NCBI GenBank assembly: GCA_910584585.1
Contig: CAJUBP010000052.1
Span: 1 to 32,533 of the forward strand
DNA length: 32,533 nt
Reading direction: 5' to 3'
Source of the DNA: an uncultured Lachnospiraceae bacterium
GTDB lineage: Bacteria; Bacillota; Clostridia; Lachnospirales; Lachnospiraceae
Shown: positions 8,475-17,819 of the stretch, in pieces
How positions within the stretch are numbered: position 1 is the stretch's first letter
Layout: each line of letters begins with the position of its first letter
Notes under the pieces: model-generated
What the model was told of the DNA's origin: nothing
The model's input: the letters and a program-made list of their open reading frames with translations, nothing else
Database searches by the model: none
Program-made: the position numbers and the translations under genes

Positions 8475-11400
8475 ATGCTGAAATTTCAGCGGAATGTGTT
8501 TGGAGACAAAGGAATCAGGCGGAATTTCAAGAGCAGGGGATCAAGAAAGCTTCTGGCTTTTTTCTTATGCGTGTCAATGCTGACAGGTTTTCTTCCCGGA
8601 TTTGCGGCGAGGGCAGAGGAAGAAGGGAGGCTTTCCGATATCGTGGAATTTCAGAGTATTACCCTTCATTATGCCGGAGCCGGCGGTCTGCCGGAGGAAG
8701 GGGCCATAGAGGACAATGCTTTGCTGGAAAAAGAGCGGCAGCTTACCCTTCGCTATGAGTATGAGATTACGGAAGCTCAGTGCGAAAAGATCCAGGCGGA
8801 TACCAGATATTACCTGGAGGTTTCGCCTCATCTGGTTCTGCCGGATTTAGGCGGCGCAGGATCGGAATTGACGATTATCACGGAAGAGGGACTCCGCCGG
8901 TTCGGGGCCATTTACGCAGACGGAAGCAGGGCTTGGGTGGTTTTCGATGCAGCTGAGGACGGTTCCGGGACAGTTTTATCCGAATACGGCCAGCTGCAGG
9001 ACGCGTATTTTTATTTAAACTGCGGCCGCGCGGGAGAACCGCCGGAGGAGGAAAAGCCTGTTGACGGAAAAAGCAATCTTTATGCCATGAAATTTGAAAG
9101 CGGGGAAGTACTGAAGTTCGGATATGCGGAATGTGAGCCGGTGGAAGCCGCGGCTCAGGTGAAAAAGAGCGGAAGTCTCAGCGGCAAAACCATTGCCTGG
9201 ACCATCGAATATATCCCGTGGCAGAATCCCTCAGGCGGTGAACTTACGATGGATACGAATTTTGAACTGCGGGATGTGATTGACGCTTCTCTTCACAGTT
9301 ATCTTGCGGACAGCGCAAGAATCGGCGGGACAGCTCTCACAACCTATCGTTCCCGGGATGAAATCACGGGAAAAGAAGAAGCATATGTGCTGGCAGAGAC
9401 TTCTGAAGAGGGCGGTTCTGTCACATTGAGTTTCGGCGGCAGAAAATTGCAGGCGGGAGCCGCTGCCCAGGGAAATCCGGCCAAAGCGCTTGTGCTCACC
9501 TATGAAACGGCGATTCGGGATGAACTTCTTCTGCCCGGCGGCAAAGGAGGACAAAAAGTGGCTAATGGAGTGGAATTGTTCGCTGAAACAGACGGCGGGT
9601 TTCGGGGACTGGGCATCAGCAGCAGCCAGACAGTAACGATTCCCCGGCCTGTTTGGCTGACGAAAAAGGGAACCACAACGCGCCATGACGACGGCACAGG
9701 TTCCACTACAGACTGGACCATTACTTTTTCCCCCAATGGCTTTTCTTTTGCAGAAGATCATGGGCTGACACTCCATGACCAGCTTCCTGCCGGCAGCGCG
9801 CTAGTTGACGGCTCGGTTAAGATAAATGGGACGCAGGCGCCTGCTGCAGCAAAAGGGCAGAACTTCACTGTTTCGCCGATTATTACGGATAATCAGCCGG
9901 TAACGATTACTTATCAGACTCAGGTTCCGGAGGATATGTATGACAGCGGAACGAATCTGGGAAATAATCAGGCTTGGTTTACATTTCATTATAATGACAG
10001 GGATTATGAGACACCCAAAGTCACAACGCCTGTGGGCAGCGGAGATGGCAGCGGGATGTCAGGAACAGCTACGCTGGTAAAATCCAACAGCGGCTACAAT
10101 GCGCCGGCCCGCACTGTTGACTGGACGGTAACCATTAACCCTCATAAGGCTTATTTGAAAAGCGGCACATTTACAGATGATTTCCGTGCAATCGGCGGGG
10201 TCTGCAGCCAGAAAGGGCACCAAAGCGGCCTGGAATTGGCAGGTGACGAAAGCAGTATTTCTCTTCTCATCAACAATCAGGAACCAACGGAGGATGAAAA
10301 AAATCTGGTGGAATTGGATTACGCAAATCAGGTTCTTACAGTGAAAACAGGAGAGATTGGCGCAAAAACAATTACCATTGCCTATCAGACAAAAGTATGT
10401 GATCCCTGCATTTTTGCAAATAATACGGCGAAAAGGCAGCTGAAAAATATCATTTCAACAGACGATATGCTGATTGGAAAAAATGCTTCGGTTCCCCGCA
10501 GCGCAAAAGCGGAAAGCTCTGTCAATGTCAGTGCGGTGGTTTTAACGAAAAAAGCGCCGGTATACGACTATAGTTCTAACAAAATGAAATGGACTGTGGA
10601 GGTGGACACAGCAGGACTGCCTATGGAAGATGTGGTATTGAAGGATGCTTTGCCGGAGGGGTTGACTTATGCGGAAAATTCCCTCAAAACCGCGCCGGCG
10701 ATTTCAGCGTCGGCGGCGCAGCAAGGGCAGGAACTGACCATTGATCTGGGCAGCGTGTCCCAGAAAACGGCCGTTACTTTTGATACAGAAATGGAGCCGG
10801 AAAAAGCAGGATTCAGCAGCAATGAATCTGTCCGAGTTTCCAATACCATTGTGATGAAAGGAAAAGCTGACGGCATTGAGTTTGCGGAAGTATCTCACAG
10901 CGTGTCCGGAAGCTTTACCAATCATGGACTGGTGAAAAGCAGCAGCGTGGACAATCAGAAAGAGCTGATTCAGTACGAAGTGCTGGTCAATCCCTATGGC
11001 CTTGCCCTTTCAGAACATCCCTCTCTTGTGGACACTCTGGACAAACGGCTTCAGGTGGATTTGGATACTCTGCGTTTTTATAAGGCGGCTTTGTCAGGAA
11101 CTACAGGGAGCAGCGGTCAGAAGCCCGGCTACCGAAAAGAAGGGGAGGGACTGCCGCTGAAGGCTAAGAATTATGATCTGGAATCAAATACTTTTACTGT
11201 GGAGCTTCCCATTGAAGAAGGCAGCCGGGATGCCTATGTGCTGACCTATACGGCGGATATTATGAAACGCCAGGCGGGCAGCTACGGCAACAGCGTCCGT
11301 TTTGAAGGCGGCGCCGTGTTGCTGGGCGGCAGCAAAAACAACACTGCTTCCGTAAGCGGAGGAGGCGGTGGCGGAGGAGGCGTCGCTGCCAGGAAAGCAG

Positions 11401-12461
11401 GAATTGCCGTTACTAAAATCGACAGTGAAAATCACGAACCTCTTGCAGGGGTATCTTTTACCCTGTATCAGTGGGACAGTGAGAATCATAGAAGGGGCCT
11501 GTCTTTTGCTCAGAGAACTACGGATGACAACGGAAAATTGTCCTTTCTGGTTAAGCCCGGGGCAGTGTATGAATTGGAAGAAACGGAGAATCTTCCCGGG
11601 TATGAAAGCGCCGTGGGATGGACAAAACTTCCGGAGGGGGTGACGGAAACGGACTGCGGATTGCTGATTACAGCGGGAGCGGCAAAGTCTGAGCTGGAAC
11701 TGGAATTGACCAATGAACCCAGCAAAACGGAAGGACAGCCGGAGGAACCCAAAGATCCGGATACACAGGAACCGCCTGTGACAGAGGGAGACGGTTCTTC
11801 GGAAGATACAGAACCTCCAGAGAATCCAGATGGTTCGGAGAAGCCGGAGAACCCGGGAGATTCAGAACAGCCGGAAAATCCAGGTGATCCAGAGATACCG
11901 GAGAATCCGGGGGATACGGAACCTCCGGAGAATCCGGGAGATACGAAGCCTCCGGAAAATTCAGGAGATACAGAAGCTCCAAAGAATCCGGGAGATACGG
12001 AACCTCCAGAGAATCCAGGCGATTCAGAATATCCAAAGAATCCGGGCGGCTCAGAACATCCAGACGATCCGGGGATACCGGGATCGCCAGGCAATTCAGG
12101 GGAGTCTGGACAACCGGAACCGCCAGGCAGTTCAGAATCTTCAAAGAATCCGGGAATTTCCGGAAATCAGAACATGTCTAAATTGTTGGGAGACTTTAAG
12201 GAGCAGGAAGATTCTGGAATTCCGGAAATTCCGGGTATATCCGGGAAGTCCCAGATTTCCCGGCGCCTCGGTTCTTCAGGCAGCTCTGAGGAAAAGGAGC
12301 CTGTCTCTGATTCTGACAGGGATTCCGGCAGAAACGCAGGCGTGCCAAAGACCGGGGACAGTACGGTTTGGCTGGAAGCGGTGGTCTTGCTGTCAGGAAC
12401 AATATTGGCGATGATGACATTATACTATGTTTGGCGGGAGAAAAAGCGTGAAAGAAAATAA
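8475..12461 (+). CDS. LPXTG-type cell-wall-anchored adhesin with isopeptide-like domains, Cna-B domain and Pro-rich stalk
   Basis: A 1328-aa surface protein. ATG 8475 is chosen because AGGAGG (8461-8466) lies 8 nt upstream; the in-frame TTG 8445 and ATG 8469 are worse placed. A long signal peptide ends at ARA (about residue 47). After an N-terminal beta-rich region come four related modules (about 391-520, 531-676, 687-812, 815-958) with an early Lys, a WTVxxxP-like strand and LxDxLPxG, as in DUF11/adhesin domains that often form Lys-Asn isopeptide bonds. A Gly8 linker precedes a Cna-B/SpaA-type domain (about 972-1075). Then come about twelve 9-aa ExPENPGDx repeats and a sorting signal: VPKTG (1290-1294), a hydrophobic segment and an RxKKRxRK tail. 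It overlaps the sortase gene, so that enzyme probably anchors it to peptidoglycan. Confidence 0.88.
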   Translation: MLKFQRNVFGDKGIRRNFKSRGSRKLLAFFLCVSMLTGFLPGFAARAEEEGRLSDIVEFQSITLHYAGAGGLPEEGAIEDNALLEKERQLTLRYEYEITEAQCEKIQADTRYYLEVSPHLVLPDLGGAGSELTIITEEGLRRFGAIYADGSRAWVVFDAAEDGSGTVLSEYGQLQDAYFYLNCGRAGEPPEEEKPVDGKSNLYAMKFESGEVLKFGYAECEPVEAAAQVKKSGSLSGKTIAWTIEYIPWQNPSGGELTMDTNFELRDVIDASLHSYLADSARIGGTALTTYRSRDEITGKEEAYVLAETSEEGGSVTLSFGGRKLQAGAAAQGNPAKALVLTYETAIRDELLLPGGKGGQKVANGVELFAETDGGFRGLGISSSQTVTIPRPVWLTKKGTTTRHDDGTGSTTDWTITFSPNGFSFAEDHGLTLHDQLPAGSALVDGSVKINGTQAPAAAKGQNFTVSPIITDNQPVTITYQTQVPEDMYDSGTNLGNNQAWFTFHYNDRDYETPKVTTPVGSGDGSGMSGTATLVKSNSGYNAPARTVDWTVTINPHKAYLKSGTFTDDFRAIGGVCSQKGHQSGLELAGDESSISLLINNQEPTEDEKNLVELDYANQVLTVKTGEIGAKTITIAYQTKVCDPCIFANNTAKRQLKNIISTDDMLIGKNASVPRSAKAESSVNVSAVVLTKKAPVYDYSSNKMKWTVEVDTAGLPMEDVVLKDALPEGLTYAENSLKTAPAISASAAQQGQELTIDLGSVSQKTAVTFDTEMEPEKAGFSSNESVRVSNTIVMKGKADGIEFAEVSHSVSGSFTNHGLVKSSSVDNQKELIQYEVLVNPYGLALSEHPSLVDTLDKRLQVDLDTLRFYKAALSGTTGSSGQKPGYRKEGEGLPLKAKNYDLESNTFTVELPIEEGSRDAYVLTYTADIMKRQAGSYGNSVRFEGGAVLLGGSKNNTASVSGGGGGGGGVAARKAGIAVTKIDSENHEPLAGVSFTLYQWDSENHRRGLSFAQRTTDDNGKLSFLVKPGAVYELEETENLPGYESAVGWTKLPEGVTETDCGLLITAGAAKSELELELTNEPSKTEGQPEEPKDPDTQEPPVTEGDGSSEDTEPPENPDGSEKPENPGDSEQPENPGDPEIPENPGDTEPPENPGDTKPPENSGDTEAPKNPGDTEPPENPGDSEYPKNPGGSEHPDDPGIPGSPGNSGESGQPEPPGSSESSKNPGISGNQNMSKLLGDFKEQEDSGIPEIPGISGKSQISRRLGSSGSSEEKEPVSDSDRDSGRNAGVPKTGDSTVWLEAVVLLSGTILAMMTLYYVWREKKRERK
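11811..12134 (+). repeat. 27-bp coding tandem repeat, Pro/Glu-rich wall-spanning stalk
   Basis: About twelve units of 27 bp encode a 9-aa repeat of consensus E-x-P-E-N-P-G-D-S/T, degrading toward the 3' end. Such Pro-rich stalks carry adhesive domains through the peptidoglycan. The period is a multiple of three, so copy-number change would alter stalk length without a frameshift. Confidence 0.85.
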
Positions 12462-13233
12462 AGCATTTAAAATTTTGTATGGCGCGGTACTGGCAATTTT
12501 TGTTGTTTCCGGCGTGATGCTGGGGCTTCGGCTGGTAAAGTTACACCGGGGAAATGAATTTTACAGACAAATCGGCGGAGGGCGGGGATTTTCCTCCGCC
12601 GTTTTGTCGGATTCTATTTCATTGGGTCAGTCTGAGGCATCAAAGAACCAGGGGCAAAAAGCCGTATCCCTGGAAGCGCCGGAATTATCCGGGTACGTTT
12701 CCGGGCTGTCAGAGAAATATCCCGGTATGGCCGCCTGGCTGCAGATTCCGGATACGGAATTGGATTATCCGGTGATGCTGGGAGAGGACAATCAATTTTA
12801 TCTGGATCATCTGCCGGATGGAAGAGCAAATCCTCTGGGCAGTTTATTTCTGGATTGCCGCTCTGGGAAAGACGGCAGTCATTTTATCATTTACGGGCAT
12901 AACGGGGCAGGCGGAAAAATGTTTGGCTTGCTAAAGCAGTATGAGTCCAGGGAGTTTTATAAGGAACATGCATTTCTTACCATTGTTATGCCGGAAGTTG
13001 TGTATGTTTGTCCGATTTTTTCGGTTCGGCGGGTGGAAGCGGACAGCGGCGCTTATCAGGTAGAATTCGCGGAAGAAGAGGAGCGGAAAGAGTATGTGAG
13101 GCAGGCGGTAGGAGAGGCGCTTTATCCAACGGATGCGGATATTAGTCATTTGGCAGGGATTGTAACGCTGTCTACATGCACCGGATGGGGCAGCCAGAGG
13201 CTGATTGTGCAGGCGGTTTTGCCAGAAAAATGA
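12448..13233 (+). CDS. Class B sortase
   Basis: A 261-aa membrane-bound cysteine transpeptidase. One N-terminal transmembrane helix (about residues 8-30) places the catalytic domain outside. Class B features are WLQIPDTELDYPVMLG, the long FYLDH...GSLFLDCR region and the active site: His151 in YGHN, Cys244 in TLSTCTG and Arg251 in QRLIV. The family cleaves a sorting motif between Thr and Gly and links the product to cell-wall precursor. GTG 12448 is preferred because GGGAG (12436-12440) lies 7 nt upstream; ATG 12427 in the same frame has no ribosome-binding site. The gene overlaps the adhesin's end by 14 nt, indicating translational coupling and a dedicated enzyme-substrate pair. Clostridioides difficile SrtB uses (S/P)PXTG, close to VPKTG here. 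Confidence 0.92.
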   Translation: MKENKAFKILYGAVLAIFVVSGVMLGLRLVKLHRGNEFYRQIGGGRGFSSAVLSDSISLGQSEASKNQGQKAVSLEAPELSGYVSGLSEKYPGMAAWLQIPDTELDYPVMLGEDNQFYLDHLPDGRANPLGSLFLDCRSGKDGSHFIIYGHNGAGGKMFGLLKQYESREFYKEHAFLTIVMPEVVYVCPIFSVRRVEADSGAYQVEFAEEEERKEYVRQAVGEALYPTDADISHLAGIVTLSTCTGWGSQRLIVQAVLPEK

Positions 13234-13236
13234 AAA

Positions 13237-13262
13237 GTAACGAACTGTTACATTAATTTTTA
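13237..13262 (+). terminator. Weak hairpin after the sortase gene
   Basis: GTAAC (13237-13241) and GTTAC (13247-13251) flank a 5-nt loop, followed by an AT-rich stretch ending in TTTTT. The stem is only 5 bp, so termination would be inefficient. It could instead be an operator. Confidence 0.3.
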
Positions 13263-13280
13263 CAAATTGTTCATATTGTG

Positions 13281-13310
13281 TTGACAAATCGGGGGGGGAA
13301 TTACTATAGA
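13281..13310 (+). promoter_or_regulatory. Promoter with perfect -35 and an 8-G spacer tract
   Basis: A consensus TTGACA (13281-13286) and TATAGA (13305-13310) are 18 nt apart. Eight G residues (13291-13298) occupy the middle of the spacer. One G fewer would give the optimal 17-nt spacing. The leader to ATG 13428 would be about 110 nt. Confidence 0.6.
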
Positions 13311-13324
13311 CATAATAATTGTAA

Positions 13325-13391
13325 ATTCCAGGAAAAATTTCAGTTTTGTTTGGAGAGAAAAAATGTCTATACAAAAGAAAAAGCCTGGAAT
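13325..13391 (+). promoter_or_regulatory. Inverted repeat in the leader of the 13428 gene
   Basis: ATTCCAGG (13325-13332) and CCTGGAAT (13384-13391) are perfect 8-bp complements 51 nt apart within the predicted 5' leader. They could close a long-range stem that loops out the A-rich leader. No known riboswitch class is recognised. Confidence 0.3.
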
Positions 13392-13427
13392 CATGCAGTT
13401 ATAATATCTCAGAAAAGGAGTAAGCTT

Positions 13428-16400
13428 ATGAAAAAATGGAAAAAGGTTCTATTGGCGCTGCTGCTGGTATGCCTGACCGCAGGCCAGTGCGTCACAGCCC
13501 AGGCAGCCAAGAAATCCTCCCCCAAGTATAAGGTGACCATGAATAAGTCAGTTTATACGATGAAAAAGGGAAAGTCCGTACAGTTGAAAGCGTCCAAGAA
13601 TAAAGCGGCGAAAAAGAAAAAAGTAGTATGGACCAGCAGCAACAAGAAAGTCGCCACCGTTACCTCCAAGGGAAAGGTAAAGGCCAAAAAGAACGGTAAG
13701 GCTACAATTACCGCCAAACTGAAGGGAACGAAAATCAAGACAACCTGCAAAATTGTTGTGGGCACGCCGGTTGCCAAGATCAAATTGGATAAGAAATCTG
13801 TGGAACTGGAAGAAGGCGGCAAAGCCAAACTGAAAGTTACCGTATCGCCCAAAAAGCCAACCAACAAGAAAGTTACCTATAAATCTTCCAAGAAATCTGT
13901 GGTTACCGTAAATTCCAAGGGAGAAATCAAAGCGGTAAAGGCCGGAGAGGCCAAGATTACCGTAACAGCTGCAGACGGCACCGGCAAGTCTGCAACCTGC
14001 AAAGTAACCGTAAAGGGGAAGAAAGTGGTTACGCCGCCGTCAGATCCTGATATTGCGGTGGGAAGCGTTGCGTTAAACGAGACCAGCGTCAGCCTGCTGC
14101 CGGGAGAATCCAAGAAACTGTCGGCAACGGTGAAACCGGACAATGCAACCAACAAAACCATTACCTGGAGATCTTCTGCGCCTTCTGTGGTAACTGTAAG
14201 CAGTGACGGAACAGTAAAAGCAGTGGGAGAAGGAATCGCCAATGTAACGGCGTCCGCTTCCAACGGCAAAAGCGCGGCCTGCAGCTTTAAAGTTGCGTAC
14301 AAGGGCGAAGCTTCCAACCAGACAGAGCTGAACCAGGCCCTTTCCAGCAAAATGGTCAGCAACATTGTGTATACCTCCAATGCTTCTGATGAAGTTGTTA
14401 TTCCCCAGGGAAATTATGAAGATAAGACTCTGGTCATCAACGCGCCCAATGCGGATGTTACCAATAACGGCAGCTTCAAGCAGGTGACAGTAAATGCCAT
14501 TGCCAAGGACACATACGTGGAAAATTCCACAAATGTGGTGTATTTCAACGCGCAGACAGGCCGCATTGTAGTGGGACGGAGCGGAAGCGCCACCATTAAT
14601 CTGAACGGCAGCGGAAATCAGCAGTTTACACTGGAAAATAACGGATATGTGAAAGACCTGAACATTCCGGGCAGAAATACTGCTCTGAATATTAAGGGAA
14701 CACAGCATGTCAATGTTACTCTTGGCGCAGGAGCGTCAGGCTCTTCTATCGTAACAGAGACAGAGCTGCGGATTGCGGCAAGCGTGGCGTGGGATATGAC
14801 AATCCTGCCGGGCGGAGAACATACCAGGGCGGATATCGCTAATAAATCCTGTTTGCCGTCCATCTGGGGTCTGGGATGCATTTCCGTGAAAATTATTTCA
14901 GACAATGATGTAATCAACATTCCGGCTGAGATGAAAGATGGTCTTGGCATCAGCCAGAAAGTGAATGTATCAGGCAATGTGAATGAGTACAGTTTAAAAG
15001 AGAAAGAGCAGGAGAATCCAGACATAACTCCGGAAGAAGCGGAGAGAACGTCTGACGGCACAGAGTTAGACAAAGAGGCCGTAGAAGAAGCTTCTGTAAA
15101 TGCGAAAATATATCTTTTGCCCTATACAAATGAAAACAGCGGTATAAATGAAGAAACCTACAAGACATTTATCCAGGGAACAGAAAAGACGGCAGTAACA
15201 GACGCTACAGGAAGTTTTGCCATTGAAGATGTTACAGTGGGAAATTACTGGCTGATTGTGGAGAAAGAAAATTATCAGGTAAATGTAAAATATGTGGTAA
15301 TCACCAGTAATCAGGCGTCGGGGTACGCGTGCGGCACAACGATTCTTCTGAGTAATGAAATAGCGGAATGTGAGCCAGCGCCAGAAATTACGGGTATTGC
15401 GAAAGTAGGCCTGACTGCGCAGCCTGTGCCGGAAGGATTGCAGGTAAAATTAAGAAAAGGATCTGGAAATGTCTTAGGTGAAGCGTTTAAGACAACTGAG
15501 ACAGCTTCAGACGGAACCTATCGGTTTGACAATGTTCCTGCGGGGATTTATACGATAGAGGTGCTGGATTTGCGCCAGAATCTTTCAGGAGACGCGAAGC
15601 ACTATAATTCTTCCAGCATAGATATTGTGGTGGCATATCCTTACCTTACCACTGTCCTGCCGGAGTGTGTGGTAGACGAGAAGATGGAGACGGTAACTGG
15701 TCAGGGGCAGGTACAGTTTACCTTAACCTGGGGAAACGAGGCTTCCGGGGCAAGTAGCGATATTGATTCCCATTTAGTGGGGCCGAGAGCTGACGGTAAT
15801 GGGGAATTCCATGTTTATTTCAGCAATGACAGCTATTATCATGAGGACGAAAGAATGGCGGACCTGGATGTGGATGACACCACTTATGAAGGGCCGGAAC
15901 ATACCACAATCTATAGAGAAACGGATGGCGTTTATCGCTTCTATATTTACAATTATTCTGACAGTAACAGTGATGAGATGCTTGCAAAATCTTTCATAAG
16001 GGTAAGAGTGACAATCGGAGCAAATTCCTATGTATACAATTGTCCGAACCAAAAAGGAAACCTGTGGTACGTATGCGATTACAATTCAGTGTCTCATACA
16101 ATTATACCGAGAAATGAAGTAAGTTATTTTCTGGGAACTTCTGCGGATATTGGCCTTTCAGAAGAGGAATTGAATGCCAGATATCTGGAGAGTAAGAAGT
16201 CTGAAGCGCTGGAAAACGCGTCATCAGCGAAACGATATTTAATGAGATTTTCTGATAACGCGGCAAAGTCTGAAATTGCCTCTCAGATTGCGGCATTGGA
16301 AAGTCAGGTGGATTCTGCGTCAAATTTGGAAGCAATCGAAACAGTTTTAAACGATTTACGGCAGATTCAGGAAAAGATGGAAACTGCGGTAAGATCTTTT

Positions 16401-17177
16401 TCACTGACAGCAGATAATTTAATAGACTATGAAAGTGATACTGTAAATGAATATGACGAAGAGGATAATCTTGTCAGAGTGCGTTCTGTGATGCAGTGTA
16501 GTCTTACTTTGGGAGATACCATGGAAAATCTGTCTGTTACGCCTTATGAGGGCTCAACTGCAGCGTGGGAATCCACTACGGAAGAAGGATACTCCTATGT
16601 AGTTCATGTCACAGACAGCGCGACAGGCCTCACCTGTGATGTATGGCTGCGGATACTGGCAAATCAGTATCAGGAAAAACTGGTGAATCTGGCACAGAAC
16701 TGCAAAAATTATATGGGTCTGTTTGAGGAGAATGAAGAGATTTCAGCAGATAAAGCTGCTGTAGATAACATTATAGCAAACTTAGGCCAGATAACAGATG
16801 AAGAAAGTTACACGGCAGCAAATGACAGTCTTTATGAAATTTATTGGAAATACGACGAACTTTCTGATTTATTCGGGATAGATACAATTGCTGCAGACAC
16901 AGGAATAAACGACTGGTGGACAACGAAGGACAGTATCTATGATGAAAGCGGAGAGAAGGAAATCGGAATGCGCCAAGTTCTCAGAATAGAGAGATATGAC
17001 GATGTGGAAGAAGAAGAGATCCTCTCCAAATTAAGCATTACTTTCTCAAACGAATCTATCACATATGAAATAACAGACAGTGACACAGAAGGCTACTCAA
17101 AGTTAATCAAAGCAACCCGAACGAATGAGGACGGCACTTTTGTGAAAAAGATTTATATTAGAGTTTCAGAATGGTAA
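13428..17177 (+). CDS. Large secreted protein with three Big_2 domains, carboxypeptidase-like beta domains and a YfaP-like domain
   Basis: A 1249-aa protein. ATG 13428 has AAGGAG (13415-13420) 7 nt upstream and a signal peptide ending at AQA (about residue 26). Three Big_2 (bacterial Ig-like) domains lie at about 33-114, 116-200 and 210-293. A beta-rich Asn/Gly-rich region (about 295-520) resembles a beta-helix. Next come two carboxypeptidase-regulatory/SpaA-like beta domains (about 555-645 and 653-738) with DGTYRFDNVPAGIYTIEV. A YfaP/DUF2135-like domain (about 755-895) shows FTLTWG...DIDSHLVGP and the DLDVDDTTYEGPE segment. The C-terminus alternates helical and Ig-like segments. No LPXTG or terminal membrane helix is present, so attachment must be non-covalent. 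The role is probably adhesion or matrix binding; the ligand is unknown. It has its own promoter and terminator. Confidence 0.82.
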   Translation: MKKWKKVLLALLLVCLTAGQCVTAQAAKKSSPKYKVTMNKSVYTMKKGKSVQLKASKNKAAKKKKVVWTSSNKKVATVTSKGKVKAKKNGKATITAKLKGTKIKTTCKIVVGTPVAKIKLDKKSVELEEGGKAKLKVTVSPKKPTNKKVTYKSSKKSVVTVNSKGEIKAVKAGEAKITVTAADGTGKSATCKVTVKGKKVVTPPSDPDIAVGSVALNETSVSLLPGESKKLSATVKPDNATNKTITWRSSAPSVVTVSSDGTVKAVGEGIANVTASASNGKSAACSFKVAYKGEASNQTELNQALSSKMVSNIVYTSNASDEVVIPQGNYEDKTLVINAPNADVTNNGSFKQVTVNAIAKDTYVENSTNVVYFNAQTGRIVVGRSGSATINLNGSGNQQFTLENNGYVKDLNIPGRNTALNIKGTQHVNVTLGAGASGSSIVTETELRIAASVAWDMTILPGGEHTRADIANKSCLPSIWGLGCISVKIISDNDVINIPAEMKDGLGISQKVNVSGNVNEYSLKEKEQENPDITPEEAERTSDGTELDKEAVEEASVNAKIYLLPYTNENSGINEETYKTFIQGTEKTAVTDATGSFAIEDVTVGNYWLIVEKENYQVNVKYVVITSNQASGYACGTTILLSNEIAECEPAPEITGIAKVGLTAQPVPEGLQVKLRKGSGNVLGEAFKTTETASDGTYRFDNVPAGIYTIEVLDLRQNLSGDAKHYNSSSIDIVVAYPYLTTVLPECVVDEKMETVTGQGQVQFTLTWGNEASGASSDIDSHLVGPRADGNGEFHVYFSNDSYYHEDERMADLDVDDTTYEGPEHTTIYRETDGVYRFYIYNYSDSNSDEMLAKSFIRVRVTIGANSYVYNCPNQKGNLWYVCDYNSVSHTIIPRNEVSYFLGTSADIGLSEEELNARYLESKKSEALENASSAKRYLMRFSDNAAKSEIASQIAALESQVDSASNLEAIETVLNDLRQIQEKMETAVRSFSLTADNLIDYESDTVNEYDEEDNLVRVRSVMQCSLTLGDTMENLSVTPYEGSTAAWESTTEEGYSYVVHVTDSATGLTCDVWLRILANQYQEKLVNLAQNCKNYMGLFEENEEISADKAAVDNIIANLGQITDEESYTAANDSLYEIYWKYDELSDLFGIDTIAADTGINDWWTTKDSIYDESGEKEIGMRQVLRIERYDDVEEEEILSKLSITFSNESITYEITDSDTEGYSKLIKATRTNEDGTFVKKIYIRVSEW

Positions 17178-17197
17178 AATGTTGAGATAGAATTTAA

Positions 17198-17242
17198 GAA
17201 AATCCCCTGTTCTGTATGCAGAGCAGGGGATTTTCTTCTTCG
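17198..17242. terminator. Strong bidirectional intrinsic terminator
   Basis: GAAAATCCCCTG (17198-17209) pairs with CAGGGGATTTTC (17224-17235), extended inward by TCTG/CAGA. The A run on one side and T run on the other let it serve the 13428 gene and the convergent minus-strand Rrf2 gene. The rest of 17243-17376 shows no recognisable feature. Confidence 0.85.
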
Positions 17243-17376
17243 TCAACGTTGGACTTCTTATATCTTTTGCCTAATGGCAATATGGCATATGCAAAAATGT
17301 TTTCCAATATGCTTTTATTCAAATATTTTATCCTAATCTGGCATCCGTTAAGGCACATCTAAATTATAAAATGCAT

Positions 17377-17796
17377 TTAGGAACTGTCATTCATAATATC
17401 CTGTACTGTGACAGATTTCATTTCCAGCTCCATTGCCTGCTGGATTTTTTTTAACCTTACATCTAAGAGGGCATGAATATTTTTTCCAACCGGGCAAAGG
17501 GGGTTGGGATTTTCATGGAAATGGAACAGTTCCCCGTTTTCCACGCATTCTACAGCATGATAGATATCAAGAAGCGTAATCTCGTCTGCCGGTTTTGCCG
17601 TGTCAGTTCCGCCGGTGCCCCGCATTACCGTTACGATGCCGGCTTTTTTTAATTGCTGCAGCAGCCTGCGGATTACAACAGGATTTACATTTACGCTGGA
17701 CGCAAGAAAATCGCTGGTTACTTTATAGTCATTTTTAAATGTTTCAATGCATAAGAGCACATGAACTGCTATGGTAAATCTGCTTGAAATCTGCAT
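17377..17796 (-). CDS. Rrf2-family transcriptional regulator (YwnA-like)
   Basis: A 139-aa winged-helix regulator. MQISSRFTIAVHVLLCIE, VTSDFLASSVNVNPVVIRRLLQQLKKAGIV and the RGTGGTDTAKPADEITLLDIY wing are diagnostic of Rrf2. The HENPNPLCPVGKNI stretch matches the YwnA-like branch. It has only scattered cysteines and lacks the three-cysteine cluster of IscR/NsrR, so an iron-sulfur cofactor is unlikely. ATG 17796 is chosen because GAGGTG lies just upstream; an in-frame TTG at 17835 has no ribosome-binding site. The gene diverges from the trp operon, but nothing shows that it controls it. A perfect inverted repeat in its leader (17820-17846) may be its operator. Confidence 0.88.
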   Translation of the reverse strand: MQISSRFTIAVHVLLCIETFKNDYKVTSDFLASSVNVNPVVIRRLLQQLKKAGIVTVMRGTGGTDTAKPADEITLLDIYHAVECVENGELFHFHENPNPLCPVGKNIHALLDVRLKKIQQAMELEMKSVTVQDIMNDSS

Positions 17797-17819
17797 AGAG
17801 CACCTCAATCTGTCAGTTG

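Noticed and set aside
11510..12420. Several long open frames on both strands overlapping the adhesin's 3' half
   Set aside because: They arise because the 27-bp Pro/Glu repeat lacks stops in all frames. They have no ribosome-binding sites and encode low-complexity sequence.
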